Positions 8,804 to 18,088 are shown, counted from the stretch's first letter. The stretch: 64,000 bases of DNA from DATAUD01 sp036268455 (GCA_036268455.1 DATAUD010000062.1:75467-139466), one strand, 5' to 3'. Numbers and translations: made by a program. The notes: generated by a model not told the origin, from the sequence alone.

Positions 8804-9723
8804 ACCGAATTCATGTTATTGACTCTCACACGGCCGGGGAGCCGACCCGGATCATTGTGAGCGGCGGACCTCGTCTGCTGGGCTACAGCGCCGCCGAGAA
8901 ACTCAACGACTTTCGGCAGCATCACGATTTGTTTCGTTCCGCTGTGGTCAACGAACCGCGCGGTTCGGATGTCTTGGTTGGCGGCATTCTTGTTGACCCG
9001 TCGGATGAATCCTGCGCAGCCGGAATTATTTTTTTTAACAACGTAGGCTACCTGGGAATGTGCGGCCACGGCGCCATTGGGTTAATCGTGACCCTTGCGC
9101 ACATGGATCGCATTAAACCGGGCGAACACAAAATCGAGACTCCCGTGGGCGTCGTCACCGCGCTGCTGCACGACGACGGAACCGTTTCCGTGAGCAATGT
9201 TCCAAGTTATCGCAAGGCGAAGGATGTTACAATTGACGCGACTGGCATCGGAGTGATTAAGGGCGACGTCGCCTGGGGCGGGAACTGGTTTTATCTCGTG
9301 GAAAATCACGGACAGTCAATTGAATTTTCCAACGTTGAAATGTTAAGGGAGTTTTGCCAGCGCATCCGCAAAGCCATCAACGCGCAAGGATTTCCGGAAG
9401 TGGATCACATTGAGTTGTTCGGTCCCTCTTCAAGTGCCGGAGCAAATAGCCGGAACTTCGTGCTTTGCCCGGGCGGCGCGTATGATCGTTCGCCCTGCGG
9501 CACAGGAACGAGCGCGAAACTCGCGTGCCTCGCGGCCGACGGAAAATTAGCGGAAGGCGAACAGTGGGTCCAGGAGAGCATCATCGGCAGCCGGTTCACG
9601 GCCTCGTACCGCAGGGTGGGCGACCAGATTATTCCGACGATCACGGGCGCCGCTTATGTGAACGCGGAGACGACGTTGCTTTTGAACGAGAAAGATCCGC
9701 TGTGCTGGGGACTTCATCCGTAA
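8800..9723 (+). CDS. 4-hydroxyproline 2-epimerase (proline racemase family)
   Basis: Cofactor-independent racemase/epimerase that inverts the alpha carbon using two catalytic cysteines. Both are present: Cys88 in GYLGMCGHGAIG and Cys233 in DRSPCGTGTSAK. This Cys/Cys pair separates epimerases from the related trans-3-hydroxyproline dehydratases, where the first residue is Thr. The N-terminal VIDSHTAGEPTRII is typical. The ATG start at 8800 is chosen over upstream in-frame codons because homologues begin with this segment and because it overlaps the preceding stop (ATGA). Length 307 matches the family. Context with oxidase and deaminase points to trans-4-hydroxy-L-proline; activity on proline itself is the main alternative. 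Confidence 0.9.
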   Translation: MNRIHVIDSHTAGEPTRIIVSGGPRLLGYSAAEKLNDFRQHHDLFRSAVVNEPRGSDVLVGGILVDPSDESCAAGIIFFNNVGYLGMCGHGAIGLIVTLAHMDRIKPGEHKIETPVGVVTALLHDDGTVSVSNVPSYRKAKDVTIDATGIGVIKGDVAWGGNWFYLVENHGQSIEFSNVEMLREFCQRIRKAINAQGFPEVDHIELFGPSSSAGANSRNFVLCPGGAYDRSPCGTGTSAKLACLAADGKLAEGEQWVQESIIGSRFTASYRRVGDQIIPTITGAAYVNAETTLLLNEKDPLCWGLHP

Positions 9724-9734
9724 AGACTGACGCT

Positions 9735-11030
9735 GTGGCAACGCAATTCCCCAAACAAATCAAATACATTATCGGCAACGAGGCTTGCGAGCGGTTCAGC
9801 TATTACGGCGTGCTGGGGATTTTGGAACTGTACCTCAAAGACCGGATGAAAATGGGGGACAACGGCGCGACGGAGGTGCTGCATTATTTTGGAGCAGCGG
9901 TGTATTTCCTGCCGCTCTTCGGAGGCTGGCTGGCTGATCGTTATTGGGGGAGATACGGGACGATTCTCGGCATCTCGCTCTTTTATTGCCTCGGGCACGG
10001 TTGCATGGCGGCCTTCGGCGATACACGGACGGGATTGTTTTGCGGGCTTGCGCTCTTGGCGATCGGCGCGGGCGGCATAAAGCCTTGTGTATCGGCTTTT
10101 GTCGGCGACCAATTTGGAGCGCATGAGGACGAAGCGCTGACCAAGGTGTATGGCTGGTTTTATTGGGCGATTAATCTGGGGGCGGCGTTTGCATTTTTTG
10201 TCATTCCAATTATCCGGCGCGAAGCGGGGTATCGGTGGGCGTTTGGTGTGCCGGGAATTTTTATGGGGCTGGCAACTTTTATTTTTTGGCTGGGCAGAAA
10301 AAAGTATATCCGCCAGCCGCCCGCACGATCCCGGGTTACCGCGACTCCTTCCGAATCATCCCGCAAAACTGACGCAAAAGCCGTCCGGCGCATCCTGATG
10401 ATCTTTATCACAGTGCCGATGTTCTGGGCGCTGTTTAACCAGGTCAACAGCACCTGGATTTTGCAGGGGACCGCCATGATTCCAATGTGGAAGTGGGGCG
10501 ATAACTTCCTCATCAACGGCGAAACAATGCAGTCAGCGGGCGCGATCCTGGTGATGATTTGGGTGCCGATCCTGACGCTTTTCGTTTATCCGACGCTCGA
10601 AAAAATTGGGATCAAACCGACGGCGTTACGCCGGATGTCGGCGGGGATGGTTTTGGGCGCGGTGGCGTTTGTCGGGTCCGGTCTTTTGCAGGCGCAATTG
10701 GACCGGGGCGCCCATCTTAGCATCGCGTGGCAATTGGTTCCTTACGTCGTTCTCGAAGCGGGCGAAGTGATGCTTTCGGCCACCGCGCTGGAATTCGCCT
10801 TTTCACAGGCGCCGCCGAACATGAAAAGCATCATCACCAGCTTTTGGCTGATGACGATTGCCGGCGGGCACTTTCTGATGGCGACATTCACCGGCCTGAA
10901 TGAGAATTATATTCATGCGCATGGAGCGTCGCAGTTTTATCTGTTTGCGGTCCTCATGTTTATCGTCGCGGCCATCTTTATCGGCTGCGCTGTAGCTTAT
11001 AAACCGGTTCAATTCCAAGATGAAAACTAA
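9735..11030 (+). CDS. POT-family proton-coupled oligopeptide transporter
   Basis: Inner-membrane symporter of the POT/PTR family, which takes up di- and tripeptides with protons. The signature ExxERFxYYG is present as EACERFSYYG at residues 16-25, and GAGGIKPCVSAFVGDQF matches the second family signature. At 431 residues it is shorter than most bacterial members (about 450-500), with a short central loop around the RKKYIRQPP segment. The GTG at 9735 is preferred because it places the ERF motif at the normal distance; GTG 9702, overlapping the epimerase gene, is possible. In this cluster it would import hydroxyproline-containing peptides, which is inference from context. Confidence 0.87.
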   Translation: MATQFPKQIKYIIGNEACERFSYYGVLGILELYLKDRMKMGDNGATEVLHYFGAAVYFLPLFGGWLADRYWGRYGTILGISLFYCLGHGCMAAFGDTRTGLFCGLALLAIGAGGIKPCVSAFVGDQFGAHEDEALTKVYGWFYWAINLGAAFAFFVIPIIRREAGYRWAFGVPGIFMGLATFIFWLGRKKYIRQPPARSRVTATPSESSRKTDAKAVRRILMIFITVPMFWALFNQVNSTWILQGTAMIPMWKWGDNFLINGETMQSAGAILVMIWVPILTLFVYPTLEKIGIKPTALRRMSAGMVLGAVAFVGSGLLQAQLDRGAHLSIAWQLVPYVVLEAGEVMLSATALEFAFSQAPPNMKSIITSFWLMTIAGGHFLMATFTGLNENYIHAHGASQFYLFAVLMFIVAAIFIGCAVAYKPVQFQDEN

Positions 11031-12111
11031 GACTATCCTGCTTTTGCTCACCTTAACGTTATCAGCGGCTATCGTGCCGGCGGCGGATTATCCCGCGCCG
11101 GCGGAGGGCGATCTCGTCATACATAATTTTCGGTTTGAGTCGGGGCAAACGCTGCCGGAATTGCGATTGCATTATCGGACACTCGGCTCGCCGCGTCGCG
11201 ACAGCAAGGGCATCGTTCGAAATGCCGTTTTGATTCTTCACGGCACGACCGGGAGCGGCGCGCAGTTTATCCGGCCAGAATTTGCCGGGGAACTTTTTGG
11301 CAAAGGCCAGCCACTCGACGCGTCTCAATATTTTCTCATCCTGCCTGATGGCATCGGCCACGGGAAATCGAGCAAGCCGAGCGACGGCCTGCGCGCATTG
11401 TTTCCGAATTACGGCTATCGAGACATGGTCGAGGCGCAATATCGGCTTGTGACGGATGGATTGAAGGTGAATCACCTTCGGCTGATTATGGGAACTTCGA
11501 TGGGCGGGATGCACACCTGGCTTTGGGGGGAAATTCATCCCGGTTTTATGGATGCGCTCGTGCCGCTGGCGAGTTTGCCGACGCAAATTTCGGGGCGCAA
11601 TCGCGTGTGGCGCCGAATGATCATCGATTCCATTCGCGGCGCGCCTGATTGGCAGGATGGCAATTATACGGCCCAGCCTTACGGGCTGCGTCTCGCGGCG
11701 GAAATGCTTTATTTCATGGGCGAAAATCCGGCGTTGCGATTGCGGGAGGCGCCGACGATTCGGAAGGCGGACACCGTGCTCAACAATTACGTGGCGCGGT
11801 TTTGCGCCGATTCTGACGCCAACGACGTGCTTTATGCGCTGGAGGCATCGGGCGATTACGATCCTGGCCCGGGCCTGGAAAAGATCACAGCGCCGCTTCT
11901 GGCAATTAATTCAGCCGATGACCTGATCAACCCGCCGGACCAGGGAGTGCTTGAACGCGAGATCAGGCGCGTGAGGCACGGCAGGGCGATTGTGATTCCT
12001 GAGAGCGACCAAACGGTGGGACATGGCAGCCACACCAAAGCAGTGCTTTGGGAAAAGGCTTTTGTGAGGTTTTTGAATAAAACCGAATCGCAAAAAGACC
12101 AATCGAAATGA
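11020..12111 (+). CDS. Secreted alpha/beta hydrolase, homoserine acetyltransferase-like
   Basis: Alpha/beta-hydrolase fold protein of 363 residues with an N-terminal signal peptide (hydrophobic to about residue 18, AAD cleavage region). The closest fold group is the MetX/homoserine O-acetyltransferase-like hydrolases: LHYRTLG near residue 50, LILHGTTGSG, and the nucleophile elbow GTSMGGM with Ser160. A late INSADD acid and a GHGSHT histidine complete a triad. Biosynthetic MetX is cytoplasmic, so the export signal argues for a hydrolase. The start overlaps the end of the transporter gene by 11 bases, so it belongs to the same operon. A role in removing ester groups from plant cell-wall material is possible but unproven. 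Confidence 0.75.
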   Translation: MKTKTILLLLTLTLSAAIVPAADYPAPAEGDLVIHNFRFESGQTLPELRLHYRTLGSPRRDSKGIVRNAVLILHGTTGSGAQFIRPEFAGELFGKGQPLDASQYFLILPDGIGHGKSSKPSDGLRALFPNYGYRDMVEAQYRLVTDGLKVNHLRLIMGTSMGGMHTWLWGEIHPGFMDALVPLASLPTQISGRNRVWRRMIIDSIRGAPDWQDGNYTAQPYGLRLAAEMLYFMGENPALRLREAPTIRKADTVLNNYVARFCADSDANDVLYALEASGDYDPGPGLEKITAPLLAINSADDLINPPDQGVLEREIRRVRHGRAIVIPESDQTVGHGSHTKAVLWEKAFVRFLNKTESQKDQSK

Positions 12112-12306
12112 AATATACGGACTTAATTTGGAACTCAGAAAATCAGGAATGGAAAGCGGGAAAATATGCCCCGCCGCTATGCAGGCGCCTTCTCTTTTTT
12201 TCTCCACAAACGGACAGCCGAGTCCAAAAATTGCGCGCAGCAGCGTGTTGGAAAGCATCTCCAACTTCTCCGCTTGATCGACATTGGAAGAAGCGCGTTT
12301 AGCAGC

Positions 12307-14370
12307 ATGAAACCCAAGCCACTTTCGCGCGGCGCATCTTCGCCGTTACGGCCGCCGATTCCAGGCTGGTTTTGGAGCGTAATCCTGGCGGCCTTGGTGA
12401 TCATTGCCTATTTGCCGGCCTTCTCCGGCGGCTTTATCTGGGACGATGACAGCTATGTAACACAAAATTTTAACCTCCGCGACTTGGCTGGATTGGGACG
12501 CATCTGGTTTGCGCCCGCAACGATGCCGCAATACTATCCGCTGGCCCATTCGAGTTTCTGGCTCGAATACCATTTATGGGGCCTCAATCCCTTCGGCTAC
12601 CATTGCGTCAACATCCTGCTGCACGCGCTCGCTGCCATTCTACTTTACAGAACCCTCGCCCGACTACGCCTTCCGGGCGCATGGCTCGCCGCGGCCATTT
12701 TCGCCCTTCATCCCGTCCAGGTGGAATCCGCGGCCTGGGTGACTGAGCGCAAAAACGTCTTGTCCGCCGTCTTCTACTTCGCCGCAGCTCTTGCGTGGTT
12801 GCGTTTCCGACCGCTGGAAAACAACGACGCTCCCGCAAAGGCTCGCTGGAAATGGTATGCCCTGGCTCTGCTGTTTTTTATCGCCGCGTTATTGAGCAAA
12901 ACAGTCACTTGTTCGCTGCCGGCGGCCCTATTGCTCGTTTGTTGGTGGAAAAAAGGCAAAGTGCGATGGGCCGATGTCCGTCCGCTGATCCCGTTTTTTA
13001 TCATCGGCGTTTTCCTTGGTTTGTTCACATCCTGGACGGAGAAAAACCGCGTTGGCGCCGAAGGTCCCGCATGGGCGCTGACCTTTGCGCAACGCGTTCT
13101 CATCGCCGGTCGAGCGCTTTGGTTTTACGCGGACAAATTGGTGTGGCCGGTAAATTTGACGTTCGTCTATCCCCGTTGGCGAATCAACACAGCCGTCTGG
13201 TGGCAATGGCTCTTCCCGGCGGCGGTGATTGCCGTAATCGCCGCCCTCGCCGTGATGCGCCGCCGCCTCGGACGCGGACCGCTGGCCGCCGTGCTGTTAT
13301 TCATCGGAACGCTTGGTCCCGCGCTTGGTTTCATCAATGTCTATCCGATGCGTTTCAGCTTCGTCGCCGATCATTTTCAATATCTGGCCACAGTCGCCCT
13401 GATCGTTCTTTTTGCCGCATGGGCGAGCCGCTGGCCTCATTGGGCGTCGGCATTGCTGCTCGCGGTTCTTGCGATATTGACATGGCGGCAAACAACCATG
13501 TACGCCAGCCCAGAAATCCTCTGGCGCGCGACCCTCGCCCGAAATCCCGACGCCCTCCTCGCGCACAACGAACTCGGCGTGATCCTTCTCGAAAAAGGCC
13601 GGGCGCAGGAAGCCGCGGCCCACTTCCAAAAAATTCTCGAACTCGATCCCAATTACGCCGAAGCGCATTACAATTTGGGAATGATCCTTTTTCAAAACGG
13701 ACAAATTGACGACGCGGCGGCACAATTCCAAAGGGCCTTGGAAATTGCGCCGAATTACGATTCAGCCCACAACGGCCTCGGCAGCGTGCTCCTTCGTCGC
13801 GGCCAGCTGGACGACGCGATCGCGCGCTTCCAAAAGGCTCTGGAATTGAACCCGCTTTCCATGAACGCCCGCCTCAACCTCGGCCTGGCACTGGCGCAAA
13901 AGGGCCGGCTGGACGACGCAATATCCCAATTTGAAAAGTGCCTCCTAATCGATCCGCAAAATGCGCCCACCCACGGCAATTTGGGCGACCTCTTTCTCAA
14001 GAAAGGCCGGGTCGCCGATTCGGTCGCGCACTACCAAGCCGCGTTGGACCTTCAACCGGCGAACCCCGCCATTCTCAATGACCTCGCGTGGATCCGCGCC
14101 GCAAACGCCGACGCCCGCTTTCGCGACGGCGCGGAAGCCGTCCGCCTCGCGGAGCGGGCGTGCCAGATCACGGATTACAAAGTGCCGATCATCCTGAACA
14201 CATTGGCGACGGCGTACGCGGAAGCGGGGCGTTTCGACGAGGCCGTCGCCACCGCCGAGAAAACCCGGCAGTTGGCGATTTCCATGGGAAGCCCGGAAGC
14301 AGCCGGCAGCCTGCTGAAAACAATTCAGCTTTTCAAATCGCATCGCCCCTATCATGAAACCCCGAATTAA
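12307..14370 (+). CDS. TMTC-like multi-span membrane protein with TPR repeats
   Basis: A 687-residue protein. The N-terminal half (about 30-430) is a polytopic GT-C-type membrane region with the early loop motif GGFIWDDDSYV, whose acidic residues match the catalytic loop of mannosyltransferase-like proteins. It continues with FALHPVQVESAAWVTERKNVLS, characteristic of TMTC-type proteins. The C-terminal part (about 440-680) is a row of six or seven TPR repeats, for example AEAHYNLGMILFQNGQIDDA. Such proteins are thought to glycosylate partners held by TPRs, though bacterial substrates are unknown. ATG 12307 is chosen because upstream in-frame codons encode a low-complexity, non-family segment. 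The preceding 195 bases hold no recognisable gene. Confidence 0.8.
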   Translation: MKPKPLSRGASSPLRPPIPGWFWSVILAALVIIAYLPAFSGGFIWDDDSYVTQNFNLRDLAGLGRIWFAPATMPQYYPLAHSSFWLEYHLWGLNPFGYHCVNILLHALAAILLYRTLARLRLPGAWLAAAIFALHPVQVESAAWVTERKNVLSAVFYFAAALAWLRFRPLENNDAPAKARWKWYALALLFFIAALLSKTVTCSLPAALLLVCWWKKGKVRWADVRPLIPFFIIGVFLGLFTSWTEKNRVGAEGPAWALTFAQRVLIAGRALWFYADKLVWPVNLTFVYPRWRINTAVWWQWLFPAAVIAVIAALAVMRRRLGRGPLAAVLLFIGTLGPALGFINVYPMRFSFVADHFQYLATVALIVLFAAWASRWPHWASALLLAVLAILTWRQTTMYASPEILWRATLARNPDALLAHNELGVILLEKGRAQEAAAHFQKILELDPNYAEAHYNLGMILFQNGQIDDAAAQFQRALEIAPNYDSAHNGLGSVLLRRGQLDDAIARFQKALELNPLSMNARLNLGLALAQKGRLDDAISQFEKCLLIDPQNAPTHGNLGDLFLKKGRVADSVAHYQAALDLQPANPAILNDLAWIRAANADARFRDGAEAVRLAERACQITDYKVPIILNTLATAYAEAGRFDEAVATAEKTRQLAISMGSPEAAGSLLKTIQLFKSHRPYHETPN

Positions 14371-14465
14371 CGCGGAATATCCCCGGACCGGTTCGGTGTT
14401 GCAGGATGATTGCGTAGGGGGATACCTCATAGTGCGACAGCCTAACGCAAGGTAGGTTAAGGATT

Positions 14466-16376
14466 ATGAATCCATATGACGAGCAACCGCAGGCGTTATT
14501 GGCGGCCATCGTGGACTCGTCCGACGATGCGATCATTACCAAAAACCTAGATGGCATCATCACCAGTTGGAATCGGGGCGCGGAACTGATTTTCGGTTAC
14601 ACGCCAATGGAGGCCATTGGCCAGCCGGTCACAATGCTGATGCCCCCCGACCGGACGAATGAGGAGCCGCTGATTCTCGAACGAATCAAAAAGGGTGAGC
14701 GTATCCGACATTACGAAACCATCCGGCGGGCCAAGAATGGCGGCCTGGTTAATATTTCGCTCACCATCTCGCCAATAATTGACTCAGAAGGAAAGATCGT
14801 TGGAGCATCAAAAATCGCGCGCGACATCAGCCGCGAAGTGGACGCCCGGGAACGGGCGCGGCAAAGCGAAGAACAGTTTCGTGTCACTTTATCCAGCATT
14901 GGGGACGCGGTCATGGCGACGGACCGGGATGGCCGGGTCACATTCATGAATGCCGTGGCCGAACAATTGACGGGATGGAAAGCGCCGCAAGCTTTGGGAG
15001 TTCCATTGGAGAACACATTTAAAATCGTCAACGAATTCACTCGAAAAGCCGTTGAAAACCCCGTCAGCAAAGTTCTTCAACAAGGCAATACCGTGGGGCT
15101 GGCCAATCACACTCTCCTCGTTTCAAAAGACGGGACAGAACGGCCCATTGATGACAGCGGAGCGCCGATACGCGGAAGCGCCGGGGATTTGCTTGGCGTG
15201 GTTTTGGTTTTTCGGGATGTTGCCGCGCGCCGCGCGGCGGAACTGACGGCATTGAGATTTGCCGCGATCGTACAAAATTCCGACGACGCAATTATCAGCA
15301 AGAATCTTGACGGGATCATTATGAGTTGGAATGAAGGGGCGCAGCGCATCTTTGGCTATTCAGCGGAGGAAATAATTGGCCGGTCGATCAAAACATTGAT
15401 TCCCCCGGAATTGCAGGAAGAAGAGGATCAAATCCTCGCCCGCCTGCGCCGAGGCCAGCGCGTGTATCACTTTGAAACGATTCGATTGGCGAAGGATGGC
15501 CGTCAAATTCCGATCTCATTGACTATCTCCCCCATTAAGGACCACGACGGCCAGATAATTGGGGCCTCGAAAATTGCCCGCGATATTTCCGAACGCAAGC
15601 AGGCCGAGGAGGCCCTCGCCGAAGCGAACGCAAAACTTCAATCGTATGCCGTTGAATTGGAGCGCCAGGTTTGCGAACGCACGCGCGCGCTCGAGAAGAC
15701 TGTCTCCGAACTGGAAGCTTTTTCGTACAGCCTGTCACATGACATGCGGGCTCCGTTGCGCACCATTGAAAGCTTTTCAGAAATCGTGTTGAAAGACTAC
15801 GGTAAAAAAATTGAGGCGAGGGGGTCAGACTTGCTCAAGAAGTCCATCAGGGCGGCCCAACGGATGGACAAATTGATCCTGGACCTGCTCGCGTTTACCC
15901 GCGTGGCGCGCGCGCCCATCGCGATTGAGATCGTGGATGTGCATAAAGTAATCCAGAGAATTATTGAGGATCGGGCCGAATTTCAGCCGCCACGAGCGGA
16001 GGTCAAGATAGAAACGCCGCTGTTGTGGGTGGCGGGAAATGAAACTTCCCTGGCCCAGTGCATTACAAATTTGTTGGACAACGCGGTGAAATTTGTGCCA
16101 AAAAATACCGTGCCACGCGTGCGCATTTATTCGGAGCGGAATGACGGCGGGGTGCGTCTTTGGTTTGAAGACAACGGCATTGGCATTGATGCCCATGGAA
16201 AAACACGCCTTTTCCAAATGTTTCAAAGGCTGCACGGCGAAGCTTTTCCGGGAACGGGCATTGGATTGGCCATCGTCCGCAAAGCGGTCGAGCGCATGGG
16301 CGGCGAGGCCGGCGTGGAATCCGAACCGGGAAAAGGAAGCCGGTTTTGGCTGCAAGTACCGGAAGCAAACAGATGA
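14466..16376 (+). CDS. PAS-domain sensor histidine kinase
   Basis: Cytoplasmic hybrid-less histidine kinase of 636 residues with no membrane segment. Three PAS domains lie at about 10-125, 138-255 and 265-382. The first and third are near copies (SSDDAIITKNLDGIITSWN versus NSDDAIISKNLDGIIMSWN). Next comes a coiled-coil linker, then the HisKA H-box YSLSHDMRAPLR with His425. The HATPase domain has N box TNLLDNAVKF, G1 DNGIGI and G2 GTGIGLAIV. This architecture is the phytochrome-type kinase class without a GAF/PHY chromophore module. The downstream receiver gene overlaps by ATGA, so they form a kinase/regulator pair. The signal sensed is not readable. Confidence 0.9.
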   Translation: MNPYDEQPQALLAAIVDSSDDAIITKNLDGIITSWNRGAELIFGYTPMEAIGQPVTMLMPPDRTNEEPLILERIKKGERIRHYETIRRAKNGGLVNISLTISPIIDSEGKIVGASKIARDISREVDARERARQSEEQFRVTLSSIGDAVMATDRDGRVTFMNAVAEQLTGWKAPQALGVPLENTFKIVNEFTRKAVENPVSKVLQQGNTVGLANHTLLVSKDGTERPIDDSGAPIRGSAGDLLGVVLVFRDVAARRAAELTALRFAAIVQNSDDAIISKNLDGIIMSWNEGAQRIFGYSAEEIIGRSIKTLIPPELQEEEDQILARLRRGQRVYHFETIRLAKDGRQIPISLTISPIKDHDGQIIGASKIARDISERKQAEEALAEANAKLQSYAVELERQVCERTRALEKTVSELEAFSYSLSHDMRAPLRTIESFSEIVLKDYGKKIEARGSDLLKKSIRAAQRMDKLILDLLAFTRVARAPIAIEIVDVHKVIQRIIEDRAEFQPPRAEVKIETPLLWVAGNETSLAQCITNLLDNAVKFVPKNTVPRVRIYSERNDGGVRLWFEDNGIGIDAHGKTRLFQMFQRLHGEAFPGTGIGLAIVRKAVERMGGEAGVESEPGKGSRFWLQVPEANR

Positions 16377-16861
16377 AAACTGATCGCGGCGTGCTATTGG
16401 CGGAGGACGACCCCAATGACGTGTTCCTTCTGGAACGCGCCTTCGAAGACGCGGGAATACATAACCCACTCCGCGCTGTTTGCGACGGCCAGGAGGCCAT
16501 CGAATACCTTTCAGGGACGGGAAAGTTTTCCGACCGCAACCAGTTCCCCTTTCCTGCCCTGGTGATTCTTGATCTGAAAATGCCGCGCAAAACGGGGATT
16601 GACGTATTGCATTGGCTTCGGAAGGAGGACTCATTCCGTTGTCTTCCGACGGTAATGTTGTCGTCCTCCGCGCATCCGACCGACGTTGAGAAAGCTTACA
16701 GGCTTGGCGTAAACGCTTTTGTCGTCAAACCTCCCGGAATTTCTCAAAGAGCGGAACTTGCCCGAATGATCAAAGGCTTTTGGCTAACGTTGAACGAGCT
16801 TCCCTTGATTTGCACCGACGGCCCGGATGCGGCGCGCAAAGTCCGCCTTGAAGAACCGTAA
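16373..16861 (+). CDS. Single-domain response regulator (phytochrome-type, Rcp1-like)
   Basis: Stand-alone receiver domain of 162 residues with no output domain. The acidic pocket LLAEDDPND is near the N-terminus, the phospho-acceptor Asp lies in VILDLKMPRKTG, the conserved Ser/Thr site is in VMLSSS, and the conserved Lys is in FVVKPPG. The insert between beta-2 and beta-3 (EYLSGTGKFSDRNQFP) is typical of the Rcp1 group paired with phytochrome-like kinases. ATG 16373 overlaps the kinase stop codon and fits the family start. It probably passes phosphate to, or signals by contact with, another protein. Confidence 0.9.
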   Translation: MKTDRGVLLAEDDPNDVFLLERAFEDAGIHNPLRAVCDGQEAIEYLSGTGKFSDRNQFPFPALVILDLKMPRKTGIDVLHWLRKEDSFRCLPTVMLSSSAHPTDVEKAYRLGVNAFVVKPPGISQRAELARMIKGFWLTLNELPLICTDGPDAARKVRLEEP

Positions 16862-16881
16862 AATCGCTCGATCAGTTTATC

Positions 16882-17094
16882 GTGAAACTTGCCCCCGAGA
16901 ACCTGGAACGTTTCCGCCGGCTTGTCCTAGCCGACCCGCAACTCCTCGAAAAACTCCGCAAAAACTCCGATCTCAACACATTCATCACGCTGACCGTCCG
17001 CCTCGGCGCCGAACGCGGCTGCATTTTTACGGCCGATCAAGTCCGCGCCGCCTTGCAGGAATCCCGTCGCGCGTGGCTGGAAAGGTGGATCTAG
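16882..17094 (+). CDS. Nif11-domain leader-like small protein
   Basis: A 70-residue protein that matches the Nif11/nitrile-hydratase-like leader fold used by some RiPP precursors: ENLERFRRLVLADPQLLEKLR, then an ALxxxxGxxFTADQVRAAL-type second helix pair (here LGAERGCIFTADQVRAAL). There is no double-glycine cleavage site and only a very short tail after the domain (ESRRAWLERWI), with a single cysteine at about residue 47. It is therefore either a free-standing Nif11 protein or a precursor with a tiny core. The start is GTG. The stop lies one base before the sulfotransferase start, so translation is coupled. Domain call is fairly sure; role unknown. Confidence 0.7.
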   Translation: MKLAPENLERFRRLVLADPQLLEKLRKNSDLNTFITLTVRLGAERGCIFTADQVRAALQESRRAWLERWI

Positions 17095-17095
17095 C

Positions 17096-18088
17096 ATGAA
17101 CGACTTCGCGGGTTGGATGCCCATCCGCCTTCATTGGGCACAGTCCGGCCTCATGGTCGATTGGGCTTTCATGGGCGATCTTAGGTTCACCGAACCTTTT
17201 TTCGCCCAAACCGTAGGCGAGTCCCTCCGCAATCCCGCCAATTTGCTGTTCCGCCGCGATACGCCAATGGATATGCTCGGGGAACTCAATACGCAAAGTC
17301 CCGGCATTCCGCCCGCGGGCTTCATCTTTCACGGTTCTCGTTGCGGCTCGACGCTTATTGCCCAAATGCTCTCCGCGCTGCCCGAGAATATCGTCATATC
17401 AGAAGCCGGCCCGATCGACATCGTGCTTCGTTCGCACTTGCGCGATCCAGCCATTTCCGAGGAACAGCGCATCCTTTGGTTGCGTTGGCTCTTAAACGCT
17501 TTCGGGCAGCGGCGATTCGCCGGCGAAAAATCATTCTTTGTCAAATTCGATTCCTGGCACGCCCTTTTTCTTCCCCTCATTCAACGCGCGTTCCCGTCCG
17601 TTCCCTGGATTTTTGTGTATCGCGAACCGGTCGCCCTCCTCCTGTCCCATTCCCGCCGGGTGGGCGGCCACATGATTCCCGGCGTGCTCGAACCGACCCT
17701 CTTTGGCTGGGACGCCCAAACCGCCACAGGTATGAGGCTCGGCGAATACGGAGGCAGGGTGCTCGGCCGAATTTACGAGGCCGGGTTGGACCAAACCGCC
17801 GGCGGAAAAGGAAAGTTGGTCAATTATGAAGAATTGCCGCAAATCGTCTGGCCCGATCTGATGCGGTATTGGGACTTTGACTGCGCGCCGCAAATGCCCG
17901 AAGCGATGTCGCGGGTCCGCCGGTTCCACGCCAAAAACCCGTCCCAACCATTCGTCGCTGACGCAGACGCCAAAAGCCGCGCCGTGCCCGATGGAATGCG
18001 CCAGTTCGCCGGACAGTGGCTCGATGGAATCTATCGCCAATTGGAAGCCCGGCGCGTTGAGAGCCGTAATACAGTCAAAGACGGGTAG
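17096..18088 (+). CDS. Sulfotransferase-family protein
   Basis: A 330-residue protein with the PAPS-binding 5' phosphosulfate loop FHGSRCGSTLIAQML (residues 78-92) and the 3' phosphate-binding region PWIFVYREPVALLLSHSRR. In known sulfotransferases these bind the sulfate donor PAPS. The N-terminal 70 residues are outside the catalytic core and resemble no family I know; they could recognise a protein partner. It is coupled (one-base gap) to the Nif11-like gene upstream, which suggests that the small protein is its substrate or targeting partner. No sulfate-activation genes are nearby. Confidence 0.75.
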   Translation: MNDFAGWMPIRLHWAQSGLMVDWAFMGDLRFTEPFFAQTVGESLRNPANLLFRRDTPMDMLGELNTQSPGIPPAGFIFHGSRCGSTLIAQMLSALPENIVISEAGPIDIVLRSHLRDPAISEEQRILWLRWLLNAFGQRRFAGEKSFFVKFDSWHALFLPLIQRAFPSVPWIFVYREPVALLLSHSRRVGGHMIPGVLEPTLFGWDAQTATGMRLGEYGGRVLGRIYEAGLDQTAGGKGKLVNYEELPQIVWPDLMRYWDFDCAPQMPEAMSRVRRFHAKNPSQPFVADADAKSRAVPDGMRQFAGQWLDGIYRQLEARRVESRNTVKDG

